Assembly: GCA_025463665.1 (NCBI GenBank)
Contig: JAODAY010000397.1
Location: forward strand, 1-7,274
Direction of reading: 5' to 3'
DNA from: Microbacteriaceae bacterium
GTDB taxonomy: Bacteria > Actinomycetota > Actinomycetes > Actinomycetales > Microbacteriaceae
DNA: 7,274 nt
Below the pieces are notes generated by a model that did no database searches, was not told the DNA's origin, and was given only the letters and a program-made list of their open reading frames with translations. Positions 1 through 5,850 of this stretch are shown here, piece by piece (positions within the stretch are counted from its first letter, which is position 1; each line of letters opens with the position of its first letter). The position numbers were made by a program, and so were the translations under genes.

Positions 1-64
1 TGCGCGTGCCGAACTTGCCGTTGTCGAGAACGGCTTCGGCGAACTTGATTTCTGGACCCTCCAT
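1..64 (-). CDS. pnp: Polyribonucleotide nucleotidyltransferase (PNPase), N-terminal fragment cut by window edge
   Basis: Only the first 21 codons are inside the window. They read MEGPEIKFAEAVLDNGKFGT-R, which matches the characteristic start of actinobacterial PNPase. PNPase is the phosphorolytic 3'-to-5' exoribonuclease of RNA turnover; it acts in the cytoplasm as a trimer of duplicated RNase PH domains followed by KH and S1 RNA-binding domains, none of which is visible here. The ATG is preceded on the minus strand by AAAGAGGAG about 9 nt upstream, a good ribosome-binding site that fixes the start. In many bacteria this gene follows rpsO directly; here rpsO lies about 5.8 kb upstream on the same strand, so this copy must rely on the 65-358 region for its promoter. 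The identification rests on 21 residues but these are highly typical. Confidence 0.9.
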   Translation of the reverse strand, partial: MEGPEIKFAEAVLDNGKFGTR

Positions 65-95
65 AGTGGGGGTTTCTCCTCTTTGTTTTACGTCA

Positions 96-110
96 GTTCC
101 CGTGTGGAAC
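96..110 (-). promoter_or_regulatory. Inverted repeat in the pnp 5' leader
   Basis: GTTCC and GGAAC are perfect 5-bp arms around a 5-nt loop, about 32 nt upstream of the pnp ATG and upstream of its ribosome-binding site. In RNA it would form a small hairpin in the leader. In enterobacteria pnp is autoregulated through a leader stem processed by RNase III; whether that applies to this organism is unknown and the stem is short. A DNA-binding-protein operator is the alternative reading. Confidence 0.3.
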
Positions 111-204
111 GGACTCGTCGAGGAACAGGGAGGGCGTGATGACACAGTCAGATTTGTGTACGCGCGTATTCCCCAGAGTGGGGCGCGTGTCTGACCAACA
201 GTAG

Positions 205-224
205 AAAACCACCGGGCTACCCGG
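205..224 (-). terminator. Weak candidate terminator downstream of the luciferase-like monooxygenase
   Basis: On the minus strand CCGGG-TAG-CCCGG forms a 5-bp GC stem with a 3-nt loop, followed after TGG by TTTT. It lies about 135 bp beyond the stop of the monooxygenase gene and about 140 bp before pnp, a sensible place to end that transcript. The stem is short and the T-run is brief, so this is a candidate only. The rest of the 65-358 stretch holds no convincing gene; it should contain the pnp promoter, but I could not pick a clear -35/-10 pair. Confidence 0.3.
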
Positions 225-358
225 GAATTCACCACCACTGGCCAGCGTCGTGCCTGCCTGCTCCGTTGTGTTTCTCGTCCAGAGTACCAGCAGGAGCCGG
301 ATCTGGACGGATTACCTTCCAGCGCGCGTCGCGACGACCCGACGCGCGCCGGCGGTCA

Positions 359-1486
359 TCAGCCGGATACCGAGACGTCGCGCGCGGGTGCGGCCGCGGC
401 ATCCGCCCGCGCAGCGTCGCGCCCGGCGACGAGAGCCGCATGCGTCGGTCCGTCGGGAACAGCGGCGGGGCGGTTCTTCGCGAACTCCCTGCGGAGCACG
501 GGGACGACCTCTTCGCCGAGCAGGTCGAGCTGTTCGAGCACCGTCTTGAGCGGCAGGCCGGCGTGGTCCATGAGGAACAGCTGACGCTGGTAGTCGCCGT
601 AGTACTCGCGCATCGCGGCATAGCGGTCGATGACCTGCTGCGGGCTGCCGACGGTGAGCGGGGTCTGCTCGGTGAAGTCCTCCATCGAGGGGCCGTGGCC
701 GTAGACGGGCGCGTTGTCGAAATACGGGCGGAACTCGGTGACGGCGTCCTGCGAGTTCTTGCGCATGAACGCCTGGCCGCCGAGACCGACGATCGCCTGC
801 TCGGCCGTGCCGTGGCCGTAGTGCTCGAAGCGCGCGCGGTAGTAGCCGATGAGCTTCATGTAGTGCTCCTTCGGCCAGAAGATGTTGTTGGCGAAGAACC
901 CGTCTCCGTAATAGGCGGCCTGCTCGGCGATCTCGGGCGAGCGGATGCTGCCATGCCAGACGAAGGGCGGCACGTCGTCGAGCGGGCGCGGCGTCGATGA
1001 GAAACCCTCGAGCGGCGTGCGGAACTTGCCCTGCCAGTCCACGTGCTCCTCGCGCCAGAGGCGGTGCAGCAGCGCGTAGTTCTCGATGGCGAGCGGTATG
1101 CCGTCGCGAATGTCCTTGCCGAACCAGGGGTAGACCGGGCCGGTGTTGCCTCGCCCCATCATGAGGTCGACCCGACCGTCGGCGAGATGCTGCAGCATGG
1201 CGAAGTCTTCGGCGATCTTCACCGGGTCGTTGGTCGTGATCAGGGTCGTGGCGGTCGACAGCAGGAGGTTGTCGGTCTTGGCGGCGATGTACGCGAGCGT
1301 CGTCGTGGGCGACGACGAGAAGAACGGCGGGTTGTGGTGCTCACCGAGGGCGAACACGTCCATTCCGACCTCCTCGACCTTCTGCGCGATCGTGACGATG
1401 TCCTTGATGCGCTCGCCCTCGGAGGGCGTGCGAACCGTCGTGGGGTCGGTCGTGATGTCGCTGACGCTGAAGATTCCGAACTGCAT
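359..1486 (-). CDS. LLM-class flavin-dependent oxidoreductase, CE1758 family
   Basis: This 375-residue protein is a luciferase-like (TIM-barrel) FMN-dependent monooxygenase or oxidoreductase. The N-terminus MQFGIFSVSDITTDPTT, the segment ALGEHHNPPF (residues 46-55), STATTLITTNDPVKIAEDFA (77-96), LADGRVDLMMGRGNTGPVYP (101-120), PPFVWHGSIRSPEIAEQAAY (173-192) and the late YFDNAPVYGHGPSMEDFTE (255-273) agree closely with the family named after Corynebacterium efficiens CE1758. The substrate is not known. The ATG at 1486 was chosen over an 86-codon upstream extension because GGGAGG lies just before it and the family begins there; the extension overlaps the neighbouring lipoprotein gene. Family members are often partnered by an FMN reductase (CE1759 type); none is next to this gene. 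The last 30 residues are Ala-rich, beyond the conserved barrel, and probably disordered. Confidence 0.9.
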   Translation of the reverse strand: MQFGIFSVSDITTDPTTVRTPSEGERIKDIVTIAQKVEEVGMDVFALGEHHNPPFFSSSPTTTLAYIAAKTDNLLLSTATTLITTNDPVKIAEDFAMLQHLADGRVDLMMGRGNTGPVYPWFGKDIRDGIPLAIENYALLHRLWREEHVDWQGKFRTPLEGFSSTPRPLDDVPPFVWHGSIRSPEIAEQAAYYGDGFFANNIFWPKEHYMKLIGYYRARFEHYGHGTAEQAIVGLGGQAFMRKNSQDAVTEFRPYFDNAPVYGHGPSMEDFTEQTPLTVGSPQQVIDRYAAMREYYGDYQRQLFLMDHAGLPLKTVLEQLDLLGEEVVPVLRREFAKNRPAAVPDGPTHAALVAGRDAARADAAAAPARDVSVSG

Positions 1487-1524
1487 GAGTGCCCTCCCGG
1501 GGTGTGGCGCAAGTCGATGCGTTT

Positions 1525-1532
1525 GTATATAC
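1525..1532 (-). promoter_or_regulatory. AT-rich palindrome GTATATAC in the monooxygenase promoter region
   Basis: A perfect 8-bp palindrome, GTATATAC, lies 38 nt upstream of the monooxygenase ATG and stands out in otherwise GC-rich DNA. Its TATATA core could be a -10 element, placing transcription start about 30 nt before the ATG. The flanks GTTTGTA and TACGTTAC make an imperfect dyad, so it could also be an operator half-site overlap. No good -35 hexamer is visible. Confidence 0.3.
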
Positions 1533-1580
1533 GTTACCCAACGGCGCGGCACCCGCGGGTATTCCGCCGCGATTCCCCGT

Positions 1581-2216
1581 TCAACTCGACCAGCCGGGCA
1601 CCCCGGAGATCGTCGGCGAGCAGTCCTCGAGCAGACTCGACTGCTCTTCGGGCGACGAGGGAAAGCGGGCGATGGCGTGATACGGATTCCAGACCCCGTT
1701 GCCCACGAGCGACCGGGCGACGAATTGTGTCCTGCTGGGCGCATCCGACAGTCGATAGCCGTGCAGTTCGAGGCACGGCACGAGCCAGCGCACGAAGTAG
1801 TCGTAGATGTAGTCGAGCTGCTCGTGCGACAGCAGGTCGATCGTCGGGTACCGGGCGAAACAGATGTACATCAGCATCTGCTGCTCGGGCGTCGCGACGG
1901 CATTGTGCATGCGCAGCCCCTCGCGCGTCGCGTATCCCCAGTCACGAATGCCGCCCTCGCGCAGGCACACTCCGAGTTCCGGGTTCCACTGGCCCGAGTT
2001 CTGCACCTTCTGCACCGCGACGAGCGGCCTAGGCCACTCCCCCTGGAGTCCCGAGATCTCCCACTGACGGTCGAGCCGCTCGTCGACCGCGGCTTGGATC
2101 TGCTGGGTGGTCGGTCCCCCCGGGGGCTCGCTCGGAGACGCGCACGCCGACAGGCAGGCGACGAGCGCGACAACGGATGCCACGCTGGCCACCACCCGGA
2201 ACGCCCTCGTTCTCAC
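1581..2216 (-). CDS. Predicted secreted lipoprotein with four conserved-looking cysteines, unknown function
   Basis: I do not recognise a named family. From a GTG start the 211-residue product begins with VRTRAF, then a hydrophobic stretch (residues 8-24) ending in the lipobox LSAC at 22-25, so lipid attachment at Cys25 and display on the outer face of the membrane is expected. A Pro/Gly/Ser linker (26-36) follows. The body has cysteines at 84, 119, 148 and 199 and the striking stretch YICFARYPTIDLL ... LDYIYDYFVRWLVPCLELHG (117-153), compatible with two disulfides in an exported domain. Similar Cys/aromatic patterns occur in uncharacterised actinobacterial lipoproteins (recollection, not a search). 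The GTG at 2216 was preferred to an upstream GTG at 2261 because it places a standard signal peptide at the N-terminus; neither has a strong ribosome-binding site. The monooxygenase lies 94 bp downstream on the same strand. Confidence 0.75.
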   Translation of the reverse strand: MRTRAFRVVASVASVVALVACLSACASPSEPPGGPTTQQIQAAVDERLDRQWEISGLQGEWPRPLVAVQKVQNSGQWNPELGVCLREGGIRDWGYATREGLRMHNAVATPEQQMLMYICFARYPTIDLLSHEQLDYIYDYFVRWLVPCLELHGYRLSDAPSRTQFVARSLVGNGVWNPYHAIARFPSSPEEQSSLLEDCSPTISGVPGWSS

Positions 2217-2277
2217 GTACCAATCGTGAACCCGTTCGCGCCGCAAATCTAGCGGGCCCACCGGGTATGCCGGGCAC

Positions 2278-2489
2278 GGTGCCGAGAATCAGGGGATTGC
2301 CGTCGTCGCTCTCGGCGGAAACGTCGACGAGGTCGTACCTCTCGAGTTCGATGTCGTCGGGAATCGTGAAGTCGCGTCGCGCAGCACGCCGAGGCTCACG
2401 AGCGACGTCGCGTCGTCGGTGATGAGCCTCGCCTCGCGGAAGTCGCCGCCCTCCGGCGCGCGATCGAGGTCGAGCGGGCCGGCGAGCAC
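2278..2489 (-). pseudogene. Short gene remnant with an apparent frameshift
   Basis: A GTG at 2489 is preceded by AGGAG at 6-nt spacing and begins LAGPLDLDRAPEGGDFREAR... through LVSLGVLRDA. Shortly afterwards, near 2374-2384, the protein-like reading moves to another minus-strand frame: DFTIPDDIELERYDLVDVSA (from 2373), then ESDDGNP. A single missing base would join them into one acidic domain-like sequence. The second frame then runs without a natural stop into the lipoprotein gene, and a TAG lies four codons before the GTG, so neither end looks like that of an intact gene. Segments like IPDD(I/V)(E/D)LxRY occur in DM13-type domains and in the C-terminal part of some anti-sigma-K (RskA-like) proteins; the resemblance is weak and no function is claimed. 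The surrounding gap 2217-2549 shows nothing else. Confidence 0.4.
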
Positions 2490-2549
2490 ACTCGGCTCCT
2501 AATGATCGGGGCGTTCTCGCCGTGTATTAGGTACTACCGGCGCACGCGG

Positions 2550-3611
2550 TCATTTGAATGCAGGGGAATGGATATTCCTTTTTCGCACGAGATACGCGGC
2601 CACGAGTACGACGAACGCGACGCCCGCGCCGAGCAGGGTGTCGAAGACGCGCTCAGTGATGATGCCCCCGAGATCGCTCGGATGCCCCTGGGTCGAGATG
2701 GTCAGCGCCAGCGGCGTGATGAGCACCAGCGCGAGGCCGTAGTTGCGCACGACCACCATCTCCACGCTGAACTGCAGCAGCGCGAGCATGAGTGCGAGCC
2801 ACAGGCCCTGCGGATGCAGCAGCATGAGTGCGGCGTACAGCCCGACACCGACGAGCGTTCCGAGCAGCCGGTGCACGCCGCGCAGGGCGCTCACCCTGAT
2901 CTGGTGCCCGTTCTGCAGGATCGCCATGACCGTCACCAGCACCCAGTAGGCACGGGTGACTCCGAGGGGCGAGGAGATGAGAAGTGCGAGGGCGGATGCC
3001 GCGACGAGCCGGTACACGATGGCGCGATCCGCGCCCCCGAAGCTCAGGCGATACGGCGCGCGGTTCTCGTACAGTATCCTGTCGCGCGACCTGCTCGCGG
3101 GCACGAGGAGGGGCGCAATCACGATGAGGTAGGCGATGACAGTGCCGAGGGCGAGCATGCCGACGATGAGCCAGCCGCTTATGGCTTTGCCGCCGAGCGA
3201 CGCGGGCGCGGCGAGATAGGTCGAGACTCCGGTGACGAGCGCGAAGAACAGCGGGCCGGGCGGTCCGATGCTGAGCCCGAGGGCGAGCACTGTAGCGAGC
3301 ACCGCGACGCCGAAGAGTGCGATGAGGCTGGTGATGTGGCTGCCCGCGGAGACCACCCCGAGGGCCGAGGAGACGACGAAGGCGACGGCGATGATGGGGA
3401 GCAGGAGTGCCCGCTCCCTGCGGCTGCGGTTTCCGAGATAGAGCGCGGTGAACGCCCCGGCGGAGGCGAGGAGGCCGAGATCGGTGCGGCCCAGCAGGGT
3501 GAACACTGCGACCGGAATGCCCACGGCCAGCGCGGCCTGAACGGCGGTCGGCCAGCGCACCGGGCTCGGTCCGAGCGTCACGAGCCTCAGAATTTCGTCT
3601 CGTACCGCCAC
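2550..3611 (-). CDS. FUSC family integral membrane protein
   Basis: The 353-residue product is very hydrophobic, with roughly 11-12 likely membrane segments in two blocks (about 22-170 and 199-343) separated by a charged loop around 170-198 (PASRSRDRILYENRAPYR). The second block carries the hallmark of the fusaric acid resistance protein-like (FUSC) superfamily: RAYWVLVTVMAILQN at 220-234, followed by a basic loop RVSALRGVHRLLGT (239-252). FUSC proteins are cytoplasmic-membrane proteins, some implicated in export of aromatic acids or other compounds; the substrate here is unknown. The GTG start is preceded by AAAGAGGG at about 9 nt. A divergent gene begins 120 bp away. The C-terminus ends in a short basic tail, RKRNIHSPAFK. 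No adaptor (membrane-fusion) or outer partner gene is adjacent, as expected for a Gram-positive. Confidence 0.85.
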   Translation of the reverse strand: MAVRDEILRLVTLGPSPVRWPTAVQAALAVGIPVAVFTLLGRTDLGLLASAGAFTALYLGNRSRRERALLLPIIAVAFVVSSALGVVSAGSHITSLIALFGVAVLATVLALGLSIGPPGPLFFALVTGVSTYLAAPASLGGKAISGWLIVGMLALGTVIAYLIVIAPLLVPASRSRDRILYENRAPYRLSFGGADRAIVYRLVAASALALLISSPLGVTRAYWVLVTVMAILQNGHQIRVSALRGVHRLLGTLVGVGLYAALMLLHPQGLWLALMLALLQFSVEMVVVRNYGLALVLITPLALTISTQGHPSDLGGIITERVFDTLLGAGVAFVVLVAAYLVRKRNIHSPAFK

Positions 3612-3640
3612 TCGTGCGCACCCTCTTTCCCGGGCACAAT

Positions 3641-3646
3641 GCTACG
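3641..3646 (-). promoter_or_regulatory. Possible -10 hexamer for the FUSC gene
   Basis: TAGCAT on the minus strand (within GCGTAGCATTGTG) fits the TANNNT pattern of actinobacterial -10 elements and sits about 30 nt upstream of the GTG start, leaving room for the ribosome-binding site. No good -35 element accompanies it. Confidence 0.25.
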
Positions 3647-3656
3647 CCCGAAGCGC

Positions 3657-3689
3657 GGCGCCTCCCCGCGCGGAACCTCCGCGGGCGCC
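3657..3689. repeat. GC-rich interrupted inverted repeat between divergent genes
   Basis: GGCGCC (3657-3662) and CGCG (3667-3670) are mirrored by CGCG (3680-3683) and GGCGCC (3684-3689) around a 9-nt loop, with a 4-nt bulge (TCCC) on the left. It lies in the 120-bp gap between the FUSC gene and the plus-strand catalase-like gene, so it could shape either leader RNA or act as an operator. GC-rich DNA yields such stems by chance fairly often. Confidence 0.3.
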
Positions 3690-3731
3690 GCCCGGGCCCC
3701 GGGGTGGCCTTCTGCCGCGACATCCTGTCTG

Positions 3732-4409
3732 ATGGAGCCTGTGAATCCTCGCCCCCTCCTCGCTGCCGCCCGCGTCGGCGGACGACTGCTCTCCGCTGTC
3801 ATCGCCGGTGTCCTCGTTTTTCGCCGACCGCGCCCCATCCATTCCCGGGGTGTGGTGTTGAGAGGCGAAATGGTGTGGACACGCACCGCCGGCGCTCCGG
3901 CGGGGATCCGTTTCATCGACGAGCCCCCGGCGTCAGGACGCGAGGGCGTGACCGCACGCCTGTCGCGCGGCGCCGGGCTGCCCGAGTCGATGCCCGATGT
4001 GCTGGGGCTGGGCTTGCGCATCGACCAGGCACACGGCGCGGTCGACGTCAATCTCTCCAGCACCGGCCGCGGATTCCCCGGCCGTTTTCTGCTGGCACTG
4101 CACCGCTCGCCCGCGAGCGCCTGGTTCGGTTCGCTCATGCCCTATGGGGGAACCCAGGGACCGGTGCTCGTCGCGGCTCGCCCACGCGGCGCCATCGACC
4201 CCGTCACCGGCGAGTGGACGCTCGACGTCTACCACTCGGGAGTGCGCTCGAAGTGGCATCGATTCGCGGAGCTGCGACTGCTGACCCGACGGGGCGATTC
4301 GGATGAGCTGCGCCTCGATCCGCTCATGCGCGTGCCCCCCGGCGCGACAACCTACGAGTGGACTCGCCTGCTGCGCGAGCCGTCGTATCGGCGCGCACGG
4401 CGCGGCTGA
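3732..4409 (+). CDS. Catalase-like-fold conserved protein, function unknown
   Basis: The only plus-strand gene; 225 residues. The order RPIHSRGVVLRGEMVWT (34-50), ARLSRGAGLPESMPDVLGLG (75-94), GAVDVNLSSTGRG (102-114) and C-terminal YEWTRLLREPSYRRARR (208-224) matches an actinobacterial family that is, as far as I recall, sometimes labelled 'phosphodiesterase' and which I read as related to the catalase/SrpA-like barrel. The HSRG at 37-40 resembles the active-site His region of catalases (VHAKG-type), and the ARLSRGAGLPES...DVLGLGLRI segment resembles catalase VRFSTVAGE...DPRGFALKF. The protein is far shorter than catalase and lacks the C-terminal haem-ligand Tyr region, so catalase activity cannot be assumed. 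The ATG at 3732 lacks a strong ribosome-binding site; an in-frame GTG at 3741 is possible. The open frame extends much further upstream, but that part is antisense to FUSC. It ends 11 bp from the converging nucleotidyltransferase gene. Confidence 0.7.
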   Translation: MEPVNPRPLLAAARVGGRLLSAVIAGVLVFRRPRPIHSRGVVLRGEMVWTRTAGAPAGIRFIDEPPASGREGVTARLSRGAGLPESMPDVLGLGLRIDQAHGAVDVNLSSTGRGFPGRFLLALHRSPASAWFGSLMPYGGTQGPVLVAARPRGAIDPVTGEWTLDVYHSGVRSKWHRFAELRLLTRRGDSDELRLDPLMRVPPGATTYEWTRLLREPSYRRARRG

Positions 4410-4420
4410 GGCACACGGAC

Positions 4421-5227
4421 TCAGCGCAGGTCGAACCACTCGTGCTCGAAGCGCTCGCCGAAGAGCGCGCGCGTGGCCGTGACGCCCGCGAGCAGCGAGT
4501 CCGGGTCGGGCTCGAGCGCGGCGACGACCTCGTCGACGCCGCGCAGACCCGCGCGCTCGAGCAGGGTCTTCTCGTTCGTCGCCCACTCGCCGCGGTCGGC
4601 GAGCACCGCGTGGGCGCACTGGCTCGCCGCCACGACGATGAGTCCCGCGCACTGGGCGAGGCGGGCGGATGGCGCGTGGCTGCCGCCCGCGTAGTCGAGG
4701 GTCATGCGCGCCCTGTCGGCCCACAGCCGCGGCGCCGCCTCGCGCAGGGCGGCCGGGTATTCCGGGCGGGGCAACGAGCCGCGCAGCACACGGTTGCTCG
4801 CGAGTTCGCCGACGACGAGATAGCTCGGGATGCCGGCCAGGTGGAACATCAGCGGCTCGATGTGGAAGCGGCCCGCGCGCGCCTGACGCAGCTCGTGCTC
4901 GACCACCTCGAGGTCCCGATAGTGCACGTCGACCCGGCGACCGTCGATCGTGAGCCAGGCGCCCCCGTTGAAGACTCCCCCGCCCCAGCCGCCGACTTCG
5001 GACACCTGGCCCGACCACCCGAGTTCCGCGAGAACCCGCGGTTCGAAGATGCCCCGGTAGTAGACGGCGAAGTCCCAATCGCTGTCGGCGCGCTCCGTAC
5101 CGCTGGCGCGGGATCCGCCCAGCGCCACCGCCTGCACGGCGGGCATCGCGGCGAGGGCGTCGGCCACCGTCTCCACGAACTCGATGTCGTCGGAGTCGTG
5201 TTCCGTTTCGCTCGCTTGTGCCCGCAT
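4421..5227 (-). CDS. Nucleotidyltransferase domain protein (pol-beta superfamily)
   Basis: The 268-residue protein has the nucleotidyltransferase signature GGSRASG (37-43) followed by DSDWDF (48-53), with Asp50 and Asp52 as the likely metal-binding pair and a third acidic residue at Asp100 within RRVDVHYRDL (97-106). This GS-x(n)-DxD ... D arrangement is that of the catalytic domain transferring a nucleotide monophosphate to an acceptor. The remainder (about 120-268) is largely helical and may bind the acceptor. The overall form recalls antibiotic-modifying nucleotidyltransferases, but many such proteins are of unknown substrate, so no resistance is asserted. The ATG is preceded only by a weak GTCGGGT. 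It begins 32 bp after the stop of the gene upstream on the same strand, suggesting co-transcription, and its stop is 11 bp from the converging catalase-like gene. Confidence 0.8.
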   Translation of the reverse strand: MRAQASETEHDSDDIEFVETVADALAAMPAVQAVALGGSRASGTERADSDWDFAVYYRGIFEPRVLAELGWSGQVSEVGGWGGGVFNGGAWLTIDGRRVDVHYRDLEVVEHELRQARAGRFHIEPLMFHLAGIPSYLVVGELASNRVLRGSLPRPEYPAALREAAPRLWADRARMTLDYAGGSHAPSARLAQCAGLIVVAASQCAHAVLADRGEWATNEKTLLERAGLRGVDEVVAALEPDPDSLLAGVTATRALFGERFEHEWFDLR

Positions 5228-5259
5228 GACCCGACGCTACAGCGAACGACGTAATCGGG

Positions 5260-5691
5260 CTAGCGGGTCTTGCCCATGAGGAGAGCCACGCGCAGGCCCG
5301 TCTTGGTGCGTCTGATTTCGGCGGGGATACGCGACGGCCGTCCGGCCGGCTCGAGCCGGCCGAGCGCCACGAGCATTACCGGCTCGAGGCCGCGCGGCAC
5401 GAAGCCGACGATTCCGGTCATGCGGCTGTCGATGAAAAACCGCACGGGCATGGCCGCGTCGGTGCGCTCCTCCTCGACCGTGCGCTTGGCGATGAAGACC
5501 TGAAGCTCCTCAGAACCCGCGGATTCGACCCGTGCGATCTCGTCCCGGAAGGGTTCGCTGCCGGCGAGCACCACAACCACCTGCTTGTTCTTCGGAATGA
5601 GGTCGAAGGCGTAGTCGTCGAAGCTGCCTGCGCCGGCGTCGCCCTTGGGGTAGTCGCCGGACTGGGGCTTTCTCGCGAAGGGGTTTCTCAC
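5260..5691 (-). CDS. Conserved-looking hypothetical protein, 143 residues
   Basis: I do not recognise a named family. The product is soluble: a basic, flexible N-terminus (MRNPFARKPQSGDYPKGD, 1-18), a beta-rich stretch QVVVVLAGSEPFRDEIA (37-53), QVFIAKRTVEEERTDAAMPV (64-83), FFIDSRMTGIVGFVPRGLEP (85-104), and a basic C-terminus IPAEIRRTKTGLRVALLMGK (122-141). The VFI...V..FID...VGFVPRG pattern weakly recalls HIRAN-type DNA-end-binding domains, a suggestion only. No signal peptide or membrane segment. The start is GTG at 5691 with no ribosome-binding site but a TACGCT hexamer 7 nt upstream, consistent with a leaderless mRNA. It follows the rpsO terminator and precedes the nucleotidyltransferase by 32 bp. 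Confidence 0.7.
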   Translation of the reverse strand: MRNPFARKPQSGDYPKGDAGAGSFDDYAFDLIPKNKQVVVVLAGSEPFRDEIARVESAGSEELQVFIAKRTVEEERTDAAMPVRFFIDSRMTGIVGFVPRGLEPVMLVALGRLEPAGRPSRIPAEIRRTKTGLRVALLMGKTR

Positions 5692-5698
5692 GGGATAC

Positions 5699-5704
5699 AG
5701 CGTA
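5699..5704 (-). promoter_or_regulatory. Candidate -10 element for leaderless transcription of the 143-residue gene
   Basis: TACGCT (TANNNT pattern) on the minus strand ends 7 nt before the GTG start, and no Shine-Dalgarno sequence exists there. This spacing places the transcription start on the start codon, as in the leaderless transcripts common in Actinobacteria. No recognisable -35 is present. Confidence 0.4.
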
Positions 5705-5756
5705 CTTCGGTGTGCGCGGGCGGCTCGGCTCTGCGCCCGGGCCGTGGCATCCGCTT

Positions 5757-5800
5757 AAAACCACAAGGGCCGCCATCCATGACGGATGACGACCCTTGTG
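5757..5800 (-). terminator. Intrinsic terminator of rpsO
   Basis: Arms CACAAGGG (5762-5769) and CCCTTGTG (5793-5800) pair perfectly; an inner stem CATCC/GGATG (5774-5778 with 5784-5788) closes on a 5-nt loop. Read on the minus strand the stem is followed by GG then TTTTAA. It begins about 50 bp after the rpsO stop. A small companion stem, CTGAG/CTCAG (5808-5821), sits immediately upstream. The T-run is short, but the long stem and position make this the best terminator in the window; it implies rpsO mRNA normally ends here. Confidence 0.75.
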
Positions 5801-5850
5801 CCAAGAACTGAGAAGTCTCAGCGGTCTGTCGTGTCGAAAGACGCTCGTCG

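Noticed and set aside
266..1000. Plus-strand open frame opposite the monooxygenase
   Set aside because: High-GC antisense shadow rich in Val, Arg, Glu and Ala; the minus-strand protein is unambiguous.
1487..1744. 86-codon N-terminal extension of the monooxygenase frame
   Set aside because: The family starts at MQFGIF, a good ribosome-binding site precedes that ATG, and the extension overlaps the lipoprotein gene with Arg/Pro-rich sequence.
2502..3731. Very long plus-strand open frame upstream of the catalase-like gene
   Set aside because: Its translation is low-complexity (rich in Glu, Arg, His, Asp) and is antisense to the clear FUSC membrane protein; only the part from 3732 looks like a real protein.
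3933..5078. 381-codon minus-strand open frame spanning two genes
   Set aside because: Arg/Gly-rich translation in an alternative frame across the nucleotidyltransferase and antisense to the catalase-like gene; no recognisable motif.
4358..5254. Plus-strand open frame opposite the nucleotidyltransferase
   Set aside because: Antisense shadow; the opposite strand has intact catalytic motifs.
5808..5821. CTGAG/CTCAG hairpin as a separate terminator
   Set aside because: Only 5 bp with no real T-run; treated as a companion to the stronger rpsO terminator.
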